Assembly: GCA_947381965.1 (NCBI GenBank)
Contig: CANCXX010000041.1
Location: 1-40,981 of the forward strand
Length of the DNA stretch: 40,981 nucleotides
Reading direction: 5' to 3'
Source: an uncultured bacterium
Lineage (GTDB): Bacteria > Bacillota > Clostridia > Lachnospirales > Lachnospiraceae
In this document: in pieces, positions 17,935 to 26,257 of the stretch
Numbering within the stretch: position 1 is the first letter of the stretch
Layout of the letters: each line of letters opens with the position of its first letter
Notes under the pieces: model-generated
The model's input: only the letters and a program-made list of their open reading frames with translations
What the model was told of the DNA's origin: nothing
Database searches by the model: none
Program-made: the position numbers and the translations under genes

Positions 17935-18621
17935 CTACCATTCCGTATATACCCTGTTTAACGTGAAAGACATGATTGCAAGCGTATTTGCGTAGATTGT
18001 GCTCTCCGGCCATGTGGCATAAATTTCCGATGAAACCACATTTTTGATATAGTCTCTGTATCTTACATAATAATTTGGCGCTGAATAGTCATCTGGCGGA
18101 CCGTCGTGAACAACAATATATTCAGGTATTACCACTCTGCTTAAAACAATCTCTCCGCTTTCATCCATGGGCTTGATTTCATCTTCCGGGATTTTGGGCG
18201 GATACTCTCCATATAATGTATGGTCAGGTATCACAATCACTTCTTCCTCTTCCTCATTGGTTTCAAGGGGCGTAAGGCGGATTGGCTGCACAGCCGTCAC
18301 ATCCGGCAGAATTTCCGTTCCTGAAACCATCACCGGTTCATAACCAGGCGCTTCCACCTGTATATTATATTCGGAATAAGGCTGTTCTTCCACCGGGTTT
18401 AAACTGTATGCAAGGGGCGGCGCCGGAAGGTCAATTTTCTCTGTCTGTCCCGAAGAATCGGTACTTACCTTTTCTATGGCTACATCCGGTACGCCGGTGT
18501 AAGAAATTGTCACTGTGGCGTCCTGTACCGGAATAAGGCCCAGAGTAGATGTCACATTAATCTGGAGCTTTCCAGAATAAGTATTATCCGTCTGGGCGCT
18601 GCGTAAAATATTTTCAGGCAT
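17935..18621 (-). pseudogene. 5' fragment of the SpoIID/LytB-like peptidoglycan enzyme gene
   Basis: This is the N-terminal 228 codons of the interrupted gene. Residues about 18-120 form a beta-sandwich like carboxypeptidase-regulatory domains (LQINVTSTLGLIPVQDATV). An acidic linker with EEEEEV follows. The beginning of the SpoIID-like domain includes YIKNVVSSEIYATWP, where Glu in SSE corresponds to the conserved catalytic Glu of SpoIID. The frame ends with NRVYTEW and a TAG created at the cassette junction (17935-17937). The gene has no signal peptide, which is usual in relatives I remember. The start at 18621 has AGAGG inside the 3' stem of a hairpin that also looks like the htpG terminator. 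Confidence 0.85.
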
Positions 18622-18667
18622 AAAAATACCTCTGCAAATATACTTATCATATATTATGCAGAGGTAT
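18622..18667 (-). terminator. Hairpin terminator of htpG overlapping the next gene's ribosome site
   Basis: ATACCTCTGCA and its exact complement (18657-18667 and 18627-18637) form an 11-bp stem with a 19-nt AU-rich loop, followed by a T run on the minus strand. It ends right before the ATG at 18621, so the downstream arm contains that gene's only purine-rich ribosome site. Confidence 0.7.
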
Positions 18668-18713
18668 GCAAACTGTTCTTTAAACCTACTTATCCGTCTG
18701 ATTTGTCACTGTC

Positions 18714-20861
18714 TTATTGGGTAAGCAGCATCATAATCTCATTGCTTCGTGCAACAAACTTGCTCATTGCTTCCGGCTCAAGAGGGGCATGCTGTAAAAG
18801 CGCCAGGTCATAGAGCTGCTCGCAAATCATATCCATATGCTCTCCCTCCGGCTCTTTCATCAGGCGTTCTACCAGCGGATGGTTGGCATTTAATACCAGA
18901 GTTTCCCCTTCCTTTCCCATATCTCCCATATCCATCCCCGGCATAGAATACATTCTCATCATATCCTGCATTCTTCTGCTTTCCTCAGACAATGTAATCA
19001 GGGAGGAAATCTTCTCATTTTTCAGCTTTTCGACCTTTACGGCAAGCTTATCATTATTGAGAACCTTCTTCATAACCTTACCAATGGATTCCGCCGCTTC
19101 TTCCAGTTCCTTTTGGGCGTCTTCTCCTGCTTCATCCCGGAAGGTGTCTGTCAAATCCGCATCAATTCTCTGGAACTTAATCCCTTCATTCTTTGCCTCC
19201 AGCTGGGAGATAAAGGGCTGGTCAATATTGTGGGTTAAGATGACAGCGTCCATGCCGGCAGCCTTAAACATTTTAATGTATTGTCCCTGCTGTTTTTCGT
19301 CTGTCACATAGTAGATAACCTTTTTCGTTTCCTCTTCTTCGTCATCCTCTGAACCTATCACATTGCCGTCCGCATCAAGAACCTCCCCATCAGATGCTTC
19401 TCCGTCTCCGGCCTCTGCCTCATTTTCCGTTTCTTTTTCTTCCTCCGCCTGCCCACTCTCAGCTGTCTGTGTATTTTCTCCGCCGTCGGTTTCCTGTGCT
19501 TCTTCTTTATTTTCTGCCTCTTCCGGGTCAGTCTTTTTCACCTCAAGACATTCAGGGAGAGTAAGATATTTGCCCTCCAGGTTTTTGAAAAGAATGTAGT
19601 CTGTCATCTTTTCACAGAACTTATCGTCTTTCAGGCATCCAAATTTAATAAATGGACTAATATCATCCCAGTACTTGTCATATTCTTCTTTTTCCGTCTT
19701 GCACATGCCGGAAAGCTTATCCGCCACTTTCTTTGTGATATAGTCGGAAATTTTCTTCACAAATCCATCGTTCTGTAATGCGCTTCTTGAAACGTTAAGG
19801 GGCAGATCGGGACAGTCGATTACTCCCTTTAACAGCATCAGGAATTCAGGGATTACTTCTTTAATATTGTCGGCAATAAATACCTGATTGTTGTATAACT
19901 TAATTACGCCCTCAATGGATTCATATTCCATATTGATTTTGGGGAAATACAGTATTCCTTTTAAATTAAAGGGGTAATCCATATTTAAATGTATCCAGAA
20001 CAAAGGCTCCTTGTAATCCTGGAATACCTTTCTGTAAAATTCCAGATATTCCTCTTTGGTGCAGTCGTTTGGGTGCTTTGTCCATAATGGCGCAGTTTCG
20101 TTTAAAAGCTCCGGACGTTTGATAATCTTATACCTTAACTTGTCCTCTTCCTTTTCCGGTTTGATTTCTTCCACCACTGTATCGGTATCCAGTTTTTCTT
20201 CCGCGTCAATGGTCTGGGTATCGGTGGTATTTTCCTTGGAAAGGTAAATTTCCATGGGCATAAAGGAACAATACTTTTTGATAACTTCCCTTGCCTTATA
20301 TTCATTGCAGAATTCCAGCACATCTTCATTGATAAAAAGGGTAATAGTCGTTCCTACTTCCGTCCGATCCCCTTCCTTCATATCAAACTCTGTGCCGCCG
20401 TCGCACTCCCAATGAACAGGCTTTGCATCCTTCTGCCATGACAGGGTGTCGATATGCACTTCATCAGACACCATAAACGCAGAATAAAATCCAAGTCCGA
20501 AATGTCCGATTATCTGGTCTTCATTGGTCTTATCTTTATATTTCTCAATAAAATCTGTTGCGCCGGAAAAGGCAATCTGGTTGATATATTCTTCCACCTC
20601 GTCCGCTGTCATTCCTATACCGTTATCATTAAATTTCAGTGTTTTCTCTTCCGGGTTTACCAGTACCTGAATTTTCCCCTTATAATCTTCCGACAGGGAA
20701 TATTCTCCCATCATATCCAGCTTTTTCAGTTTGGTAATGGCGTCACAGCCATTGGATATCAGTTCCCTGAAAAAGATATCATGGTCTGAATACAGCCATT
20801 TCTTGATAATCGGGAATATGTTTTCACTGTTGATAGATAAACTTCCGTGTTTCTCTGACAC
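18714..20861 (-). CDS. htpG: Chaperone HtpG (bacterial Hsp90)
   Basis: ATP-dependent cytosolic chaperone, 715 residues, longer than the roughly 620-630 usual for bacterial HtpG. The start is a GTG at 20861 with AAAGGAG about 9 nt upstream. The N-terminal ATPase pocket is intact: ELISNGCDA (Glu33 and Asn37 positions), NDNGIGM, and FGLGFYSAF for the lid. A charged linker lies at about 208-240. The middle domain contains LPLNVSRSALQ with the conserved catalytic-loop Arg. Residues about 442-513 are a Glu/Asp-rich insertion of about 70 residues just before KVIYYVTDE, absent from standard HtpG. The C-terminal dimerisation region is present. A CIRCE element lies upstream, implying HrcA repression and heat induction. 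Confidence 0.96.
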   Translation of the reverse strand: MSEKHGSLSINSENIFPIIKKWLYSDHDIFFRELISNGCDAITKLKKLDMMGEYSLSEDYKGKIQVLVNPEEKTLKFNDNGIGMTADEVEEYINQIAFSGATDFIEKYKDKTNEDQIIGHFGLGFYSAFMVSDEVHIDTLSWQKDAKPVHWECDGGTEFDMKEGDRTEVGTTITLFINEDVLEFCNEYKAREVIKKYCSFMPMEIYLSKENTTDTQTIDAEEKLDTDTVVEEIKPEKEEDKLRYKIIKRPELLNETAPLWTKHPNDCTKEEYLEFYRKVFQDYKEPLFWIHLNMDYPFNLKGILYFPKINMEYESIEGVIKLYNNQVFIADNIKEVIPEFLMLLKGVIDCPDLPLNVSRSALQNDGFVKKISDYITKKVADKLSGMCKTEKEEYDKYWDDISPFIKFGCLKDDKFCEKMTDYILFKNLEGKYLTLPECLEVKKTDPEEAENKEEAQETDGGENTQTAESGQAEEEKETENEAEAGDGEASDGEVLDADGNVIGSEDDEEEETKKVIYYVTDEKQQGQYIKMFKAAGMDAVILTHNIDQPFISQLEAKNEGIKFQRIDADLTDTFRDEAGEDAQKELEEAAESIGKVMKKVLNNDKLAVKVEKLKNEKISSLITLSEESRRMQDMMRMYSMPGMDMGDMGKEGETLVLNANHPLVERLMKEPEGEHMDMICEQLYDLALLQHAPLEPEAMSKFVARSNEIMMLLTQ

Positions 20862-20957
20862 GATAAATCACTCCTTTTTCTCTGTTTTTTCAATTTCCGT
20901 TAAAGCCTTTATCATACCCTTCCAAAGGCCTGGCACAAACTTTTTAAGCTAAACACA

Positions 20958-20986
20958 AGTGTAATTCTCTTTTGACAAAAAGTCAA
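20958..20986 (-). promoter_or_regulatory. Sigma-A promoter of htpG
   Basis: TTGACT (20981-20986), 17-bp spacer, TACACT (20958-20963) on the minus strand. It lies 7 bp downstream of the CIRCE element. Confidence 0.65.
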
Positions 20987-20993
20987 GACAAAA

Positions 20994-21020
20994 TTAGCAC
21001 TCATTTAAAAAGAGTGCTAA
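20994..21020. promoter_or_regulatory. CIRCE operator (HrcA binding site)
   Basis: A perfect consensus inverted repeat, TTAGCACTC with a 9-bp spacer and GAGTGCTAA. It lies immediately upstream of the htpG -35 box and downstream of the PrsA-like gene. HrcA would repress htpG from here under normal temperature. Confidence 0.97.
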
Positions 21021-21074
21021 TAATTGTGCAAAAACGCTGTATTTTCAAGCCTTTCCACATTTCTAAAATTTTTA

Positions 21075-22130
21075 TTAACTAAAAAACTGATTATAAACAT
21101 CAAAAAAATCTTTTGTTTTTACTTCATCATTTTCTACAAAGGAAACGGTACTCCACAGCTCTTCGTTTAAGGTTCTTGCAAGGGATGTTACAAAAGCGTC
21201 ATATTCCTGTCCAAATACCTCTCTTTTACGCTTTTCCACAATTTTAATCTTGTTGGCATCTGTTTCTTCCCGGTTAAAAGTACTTAAGCATTTAATAATA
21301 TTGTACCCATTTTCCGTTTCCACTATGTCACTTATTTCATCTGTTTCCAGATTGAAAGCCGCATCCTCAAATGCCTGCTCCGTCTCTCCTTTGCCAAAAG
21401 AATAGGTTCCCTTCTCCCCCTCACTATACTGCAACACCAGTTCTTCAAAGTCACTGCCCTCTTCCCGCGCAAGGTTCAGCAGTTCTTTTGCTCTCTCTTT
21501 TGCATCCCGTTTTGCGTCTTCCGAATACTCCACCCTCCTGCCTGCGCCGTCTGTGTCGCTGGTTTTGATCAGAATATACCGCACAGTAATGGTTCTTGCC
21601 TCATCATCGCTGATTTCAGGATTAATATCTTTTATAATATATTCATACACTTTATTGGCAAGGGCAAATTCTTCATACAGCCCCTCAATAATTTCCTCTG
21701 TGGCCTGCATTGCCTTTTTTTCTTCTTCATTCAAAGAGCCAAAATAAGCGGCGGCAGCCTCCCTTGCCGTCTGTAATTCGCTGTCGCTTAAAAAAACATG
21801 ATACTGCTCCGCCAAAAGATTCATGGTTTTTACCTGGGCAAGCTGAGCTAACACGGTATCTTTGATACTTTCTTCAAGTGTGACCCCATTTAATTCCGTC
21901 TCCCATATCTTTTTACCATAAACGCTTTCATACTGGTCCTGGGTATTAACCAGATAAACCATAACTTCCGGCAAAGTGCAGGACATGCTTTCAATCCTGA
22001 AAATCTCATCCCTGCCAAATCCAGTGGTCAGCACAAGTCTGGTGTCCGTATCCATTTTCTGGCAGCCCGTCAGTGCAAAAAGAAGCATCCCCCAGTAAAA
22101 CAACAAAGCCCGCCATTTTTTGTTTTTCAT
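21075..22130 (-). CDS. PrsA/SurA-like lipoprotein with a parvulin-type domain lacking both usual histidines
   Basis: Extracytoplasmic folding factor candidate, 351 residues, with lipobox LTGC near residue 23. A SurA/PrsA-like helical N-domain is followed by a parvulin-like domain at about 180-285. The domain has the expected pattern: ITVRYILIKTSD, the long helix AKERAKELLNLAREEGSDFEEL, KGTYSFGKGE and ENGYNIIKCL. Where active parvulins read SHIL and GYHII, this protein has RYIL and GYNII, so both canonical histidines are missing. Isomerase activity is therefore uncertain, and a holdase-type role is possible. The ATG overlaps the stop of the upstream flavoprotein gene by 4 nt. Confidence 0.85.
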   Translation of the reverse strand: MKNKKWRALLFYWGMLLFALTGCQKMDTDTRLVLTTGFGRDEIFRIESMSCTLPEVMVYLVNTQDQYESVYGKKIWETELNGVTLEESIKDTVLAQLAQVKTMNLLAEQYHVFLSDSELQTAREAAAAYFGSLNEEEKKAMQATEEIIEGLYEEFALANKVYEYIIKDINPEISDDEARTITVRYILIKTSDTDGAGRRVEYSEDAKRDAKERAKELLNLAREEGSDFEELVLQYSEGEKGTYSFGKGETEQAFEDAAFNLETDEISDIVETENGYNIIKCLSTFNREETDANKIKIVEKRKREVFGQEYDAFVTSLARTLNEELWSTVSFVENDEVKTKDFFDVYNQFFS

Positions 22131-23530
22131 GCGCCCAGAGTCCTTAAAATACTTCTCGCCACACTGATGCCGTTGGCGGAAGCCTGCTGCAGGCCTCTTG
22201 TGACCCCTGCCCCATCGCCGATTGCCCGAAGCCCTTTGATGCTGGTTTCAAAATCTTGGTTCACCACCACCCGGTTGGAATAAAACTTTACTTCCACCCC
22301 ATAAAGCAGCGTTTCGTCTGCTGCAATGCCAGGCGTAATCTTATCAAGCGCCAGCAGCATTTCTTCAATATCCACCATAATTCTGTGGGGAAATACCAAA
22401 GATAAATCTCCCGGTACCGCATCTTTTAAGGTGGGCATCAGATTATTGCGGCAAAGACGTTCTTCTGTGGTCCGCCTTCCCCTGCGGAAATCCCCGAAAG
22501 TCTGTACCAGAATCCTTCCGCCGCAGAGCATATTGGAAAGCTGGGCAATCTTTTTTCCATACTCAATGGGCGTCTTAAATGGTTTGGTGAAGTTCTTGCT
22601 TACCAAAATGGCAAAGTTGGTGTTGTTGGTTTTATAATCCTTTGATTTATAAGCATGACCGTTTACCACTGCAAGTCCTCCTTCATAGTACTCTGTGGCA
22701 ACTTCACCGGAAGGATTGGTGCAAAAAGTCCTGACCTTATCATCAAACGTAGGGGTATGATAAATCAGCTTTGCCTCATAGAGGTTGTCATTAAGGAACT
22801 GCATCACCTCGTCCCGCACTTCCACCCTTACGCCAATATCCACTGTCCCCGGCGTAGTCTCTATCCCGATTTCCTCACACTTTCCCTTAAACCAGTCAGC
22901 ACCCTCGCGGCCTACTGCGGATATAATTTCTTTCCCATAAAAGACTTCCCCTTTATCTGTCTTAATTCCCACTGCACGGCCGTCTTTAACAAGAATTTCC
23001 TCCACCATAGTCTGGAAGTGCATCTCCGCCCCCTGTTCTATCAGATGATGCTGGAGCTTTTCGTAAATCTTGTACCCTTCCTCTGTTCCCAGATGACGGA
23101 TGGGGCACTCCACCAGTTTTAAATTGGCATTGATCGCTTTCTTTCTGATTTCCCTGATTTCCGCCTGCTTATCCACACCATAAACATTCACATCTGCGCC
23201 AAATTTAAGATAAATGTTATCAGACTCCTTAATCAGCTTTTCTGTTTCCTCATACCCTAAAATAGCAGGCAGATTTCCCCCCACATCCGGGGAAAGAGAC
23301 AGCTTGCCGTCCGAAAAGGCCCCTGCTCCCGCAAAGCCTGTGGTAATGGAACAGGGCTTACAGCCCACACACTGTTTGGTAGTACGTTTGGGACACTGCC
23401 TCTTTTCTATGGAACGGCCCTTTTCCACAATCAATACTTTTATATCCTTCTTTTTATCCAGTAATTCATATGCGCAGAAAATTCCTCCCGGACCTGCCCC
23501 TATAATAATCACATCAAATTGATTTTCCAT
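22127..23530 (-). CDS. FAD-dependent dehydrogenase of the COG2509 type
   Basis: A 467-residue flavoprotein of unknown physiological substrate. The N-terminal dinucleotide-binding motif is IIIGAGPGGIFCAYEL, with a Glu at the end of the second strand (LIVEKG). A Cys-rich segment, CPKRTTKQCVGCKPCSI, follows and then GFAGAGAFSDGKL, which is typical of this uncharacterised family. GDGAGVTRGLQQASANGI near the C-terminus closes the FAD site. The start has GGCGGAAGAG upstream. It follows sbcC after a 93-nt gap and is translationally coupled to the PrsA-like gene. The Cys cluster may bind a metal or act in redox chemistry; this is inference. Confidence 0.87.
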   Translation of the reverse strand: MENQFDVIIIGAGPGGIFCAYELLDKKKDIKVLIVEKGRSIEKRQCPKRTTKQCVGCKPCSITTGFAGAGAFSDGKLSLSPDVGGNLPAILGYEETEKLIKESDNIYLKFGADVNVYGVDKQAEIREIRKKAINANLKLVECPIRHLGTEEGYKIYEKLQHHLIEQGAEMHFQTMVEEILVKDGRAVGIKTDKGEVFYGKEIISAVGREGADWFKGKCEEIGIETTPGTVDIGVRVEVRDEVMQFLNDNLYEAKLIYHTPTFDDKVRTFCTNPSGEVATEYYEGGLAVVNGHAYKSKDYKTNNTNFAILVSKNFTKPFKTPIEYGKKIAQLSNMLCGGRILVQTFGDFRRGRRTTEERLCRNNLMPTLKDAVPGDLSLVFPHRIMVDIEEMLLALDKITPGIAADETLLYGVEVKFYSNRVVVNQDFETSIKGLRAIGDGAGVTRGLQQASANGISVARSILRTLGA

Positions 23531-23623
23531 ACTCTTCCGCCTTTCTTTTCTTTTTCTATTTTTGCCATCCAGTTACTTTTCCTCCCCTTTAAAAGGGAAT
23601 ATGCACAATTAAAGCTTCCTCTG

Positions 23624-26257
23624 TTATGAAAATATAACCTGTGCGCTGCTGCCTGCATTGGTTTTGTAAATCCGTATCTGATTTCCTATTTTTTCAGCAA
23701 GTTCAGGCACATGGGAAATGATACCGATAAGCCGGTCCCTTTCCACCAGACCTTGAAGCGTCAGACAGGCCTGCTCCAAAGATTCCCCGTCCAGACTGCC
23801 AAACCCTTCGTCTATAAAAAGGGCTTCCACCCTAAGCCCTCCGCTTTGAGCCTGGACTACATCGCTCATGCCAAGAGCTAAGGCTAAGGAAGTTTTAAAT
23901 AATTCCCCGCCGGAAAGGGTTTTGGCCGGGCGGTATCTGCCCGTATAATAATCCATTACCTCTATTTCCAGATTATCCTTGCTTCTTCCATCATTAATCT
24001 GCTCCATACGGCGAAGCTCGTATCTTCCTCCGCTCATGGTGCGAAGCCTGATATTTGCCGCATAAAGAATATCCTCAAAGTAAGAGGCAAGCACATATTG
24101 TTCGAATACCAGCCTCTTTTTATTATTACCGTTTGCTGCGTCATCCAAATCTTTTAAAAGACTGTAATCTTCCATCAGTCCATCCAGTTTCTTTTGTTTT
24201 TCTTCAAGGGACGAGAGACTTTTTTCCAGACTTTGCAGCTGCCCGTCCAGCTTCATCTGTTGGTCAAAAAACCTCTTTTTCTCCTCCTCCGCCTTATAAA
24301 GCAGAGCCAAAAGCTTTTCCCCATCCTCCGGCTTCCCTTTATCTGTCTCTTCCCTAAGATGCAAAAGCATCTCCTGGCAAGCCTGCCATTCCTGCCTGTG
24401 CCTTCCAATTTCCTCTCTTACCTGCCCCATCTTTTTATCATCCGTAAGAAGCCGTTGGTAAGCTTCCCAGGAAGAAAAACCAGCTTCCAAAAGCTTTCTG
24501 TCAAAATCCGACTGAACGTTATTCCTGTTTTCTTCCGCGTCTGAAAGTTCCCTTCCAAATTCCTCCAGCAATTTTTGTTTTTCCCCAAGCAGTGTAAGAC
24601 CCTGTTCATATTCTTTTATCTTTTCCTGAAAAGTTCTCTCTTCATATCTTTCCACATATGTGGCAATTTCCGGGGACCTTTTTACTCTGTTTTCATTTAA
24701 AGCTTTTAATTTTCTTTCTGTTTCTTTTACTCTCTCTTCCCATTCTTCGACCTGTCCTGATGCCGCCGCCGCCTTTCCATGGGCTTCCATCCGTCTTTTC
24801 ATTTCCTTCTCAAAAGCTGTTTTCAGCTCCTCCACCTGTTCTCTGGAAGGCGTACTTTTGCTGCTGCCTGCAGGAGCCGGATGATGGACAGAACCACATA
24901 CCGGGCAGGGAACGCCTTCTGTCAGGTTTTGTGCCAGAATGCCGGCTATTCCATGGCGGTATGCCTTATCTGCCCATTCATATGAACGCTTTGCCTCTCC
25001 TTCCTTTTCCTCTGCTGTCAGATAAATTTTCTGCAGCCTTGAAAGCTCCTGCCTTTTTTCCAGAAGAGACGCCATCTCCTTATCCATTAAACGTTTCGCT
25101 TCCTGCCAGCTTTTTTCTTCCTCATAGGCCTCCTCAATTTTCTGCCCCAAAATAAAGAGAGCCTCCCCTTCTTTTATCCGACAGTTAAGGGTTTCTATTT
25201 CTTCCGTAAGAATATGGATTCTTTCTTTAAGCCTCTGTGCCTTCTCCTTTGCCAAAGTCAGATTCATTTCTCCAGGCTTTAAGGCACAGGCTTTCTCCCA
25301 CAAAATAAGAAGGGCCTGCTTTTCCTCCATTTCCTTCTCTCTCCCCTTAAGTTCCTTTTGCCGTTCCTCTTCCTTTTCCAGTTTTTCAAAAAGGCTCTGA
25401 ATTTTTTCATTTTCAGCTATCTTCCGGGTCAGGGCTTTTACTTCTTTGTCTGCCTGCACATATGCGGCTTCCGAAAGATTTTTTTGGGCGTCTAAGCGCC
25501 TTCTCTCTTCCCCCAAAAGGGAAATCGTTCCTTCATAGTAATTTACAGACTGTTCAGGCAAGATACCGCTTCTTGTGAGAATATCAATATCTTCGTCCAT
25601 TTTATGGCGGTATTCCATAATCTGTTTGTAAATGCCGCCGGATTTTCCCTTTAAAGCCGCTGCAATTTTTTCATGAATATCTGTGCCGAAAATTTCACGG
25701 AAAATTTTTGTTTTTTCAGAAGAGGGAGCAGTTAACAGTCTGGCAAACTCCCCCTGGGCAATCATGGATAATTGCTTAAACTGACGGTAGTCCAGCCTTA
25801 AAAGCTCCTGCACGCGTCTGTTCACCTCACTACAGCCTTCTGTGGATTTGCCATCCGGTTCTGTCAAAACCGCCTTTTCCTTCTCTTTTGTATATCCCCC
25901 ATCCTCTTTGGAACCCTCTCCGTCCTCCCTCTTCTTTGGGACTCTGCGCTTTCTGGGGCGCAAATATTCAGGATTTCTGTAAATGGTATATCTTTTTCCT
26001 CCATGAGTCATAAGAAGTTCTACAAAAGTAGGCGTGTCCGCCAGTGCAAAATCACTGCGCACACTGTTTTTTTCCCGGATTTCCCCGCTCATATTTCCGT
26101 AAAGGGCATAGGTGATGGCGTCAAAAATCGTAGTCTTTCCTGCACCGGTAGGGCCTGTAATCAAAAACAGCCCCCGATCCATAAGCCCCTCAAAATCAAT
26201 TTCCTGTTTTTCTTTATAGGGTCCCCACCCGCAGATGGTCAGTTTCACAGGCTTCAT
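23624..26257 (-). CDS. sbcC: DNA repair exonuclease subunit SbcC (Rad50-like)
   Basis: ATPase subunit of the SbcCD nuclease, which cuts DNA hairpins and processes ends. Of its 877 residues, Walker A is GPTGAGKTT (35-43). Long coiled coils flank the zinc hook CPVC at 451-454. The signature LSGGELFKTSLALALG and Walker B ALFIDEGFGSLD lie near the C-terminus. A Lys/Glu-rich insertion is visible at about 100-135. The start overlaps the sbcD stop by 4 nt (ATGA) and has GGAGGG upstream, so the two subunits are translationally coupled. The length is shorter than E. coli SbcC but in the range of Firmicutes proteins. Confidence 0.96.
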   Translation of the reverse strand: MKPVKLTICGWGPYKEKQEIDFEGLMDRGLFLITGPTGAGKTTIFDAITYALYGNMSGEIREKNSVRSDFALADTPTFVELLMTHGGKRYTIYRNPEYLRPRKRRVPKKREDGEGSKEDGGYTKEKEKAVLTEPDGKSTEGCSEVNRRVQELLRLDYRQFKQLSMIAQGEFARLLTAPSSEKTKIFREIFGTDIHEKIAAALKGKSGGIYKQIMEYRHKMDEDIDILTRSGILPEQSVNYYEGTISLLGEERRRLDAQKNLSEAAYVQADKEVKALTRKIAENEKIQSLFEKLEKEEERQKELKGREKEMEEKQALLILWEKACALKPGEMNLTLAKEKAQRLKERIHILTEEIETLNCRIKEGEALFILGQKIEEAYEEEKSWQEAKRLMDKEMASLLEKRQELSRLQKIYLTAEEKEGEAKRSYEWADKAYRHGIAGILAQNLTEGVPCPVCGSVHHPAPAGSSKSTPSREQVEELKTAFEKEMKRRMEAHGKAAAASGQVEEWEERVKETERKLKALNENRVKRSPEIATYVERYEERTFQEKIKEYEQGLTLLGEKQKLLEEFGRELSDAEENRNNVQSDFDRKLLEAGFSSWEAYQRLLTDDKKMGQVREEIGRHRQEWQACQEMLLHLREETDKGKPEDGEKLLALLYKAEEEKKRFFDQQMKLDGQLQSLEKSLSSLEEKQKKLDGLMEDYSLLKDLDDAANGNNKKRLVFEQYVLASYFEDILYAANIRLRTMSGGRYELRRMEQINDGRSKDNLEIEVMDYYTGRYRPAKTLSGGELFKTSLALALGMSDVVQAQSGGLRVEALFIDEGFGSLDGESLEQACLTLQGLVERDRLIGIISHVPELAEKIGNQIRIYKTNAGSSAQVIFS

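Larger units (their letters stand above)
12812..17935. other. About 5.1-kb inserted cassette (DUF5722 - BMP lipoprotein - DUF5722)
   Basis: This DNA lies exactly between the two halves of the SpoIID-like gene. On the minus strand the upstream half ends TGGTA and the downstream half resumes GTACCGG. Three bases (GTA) are therefore present on both sides, compatible with a short target duplication. The segment holds three secreted-protein genes. A promoter lies about 40 bp inside one edge and a terminator about 30 bp inside the other. No integrase or transposase is present and the ends show only weak inverted similarity, so the mechanism is unknown. Confidence 0.7.

Noticed and set aside
24658-25155. 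165-codon plus-strand open frame
   Set aside because: It lies wholly inside sbcC on the opposite strand, is Pro/Leu/Ser-rich shadow sequence, and has no ribosome site; the same applies to the plus-strand frames at 18883-19311 (htpG) and 30052-30600 (ABC exporter).
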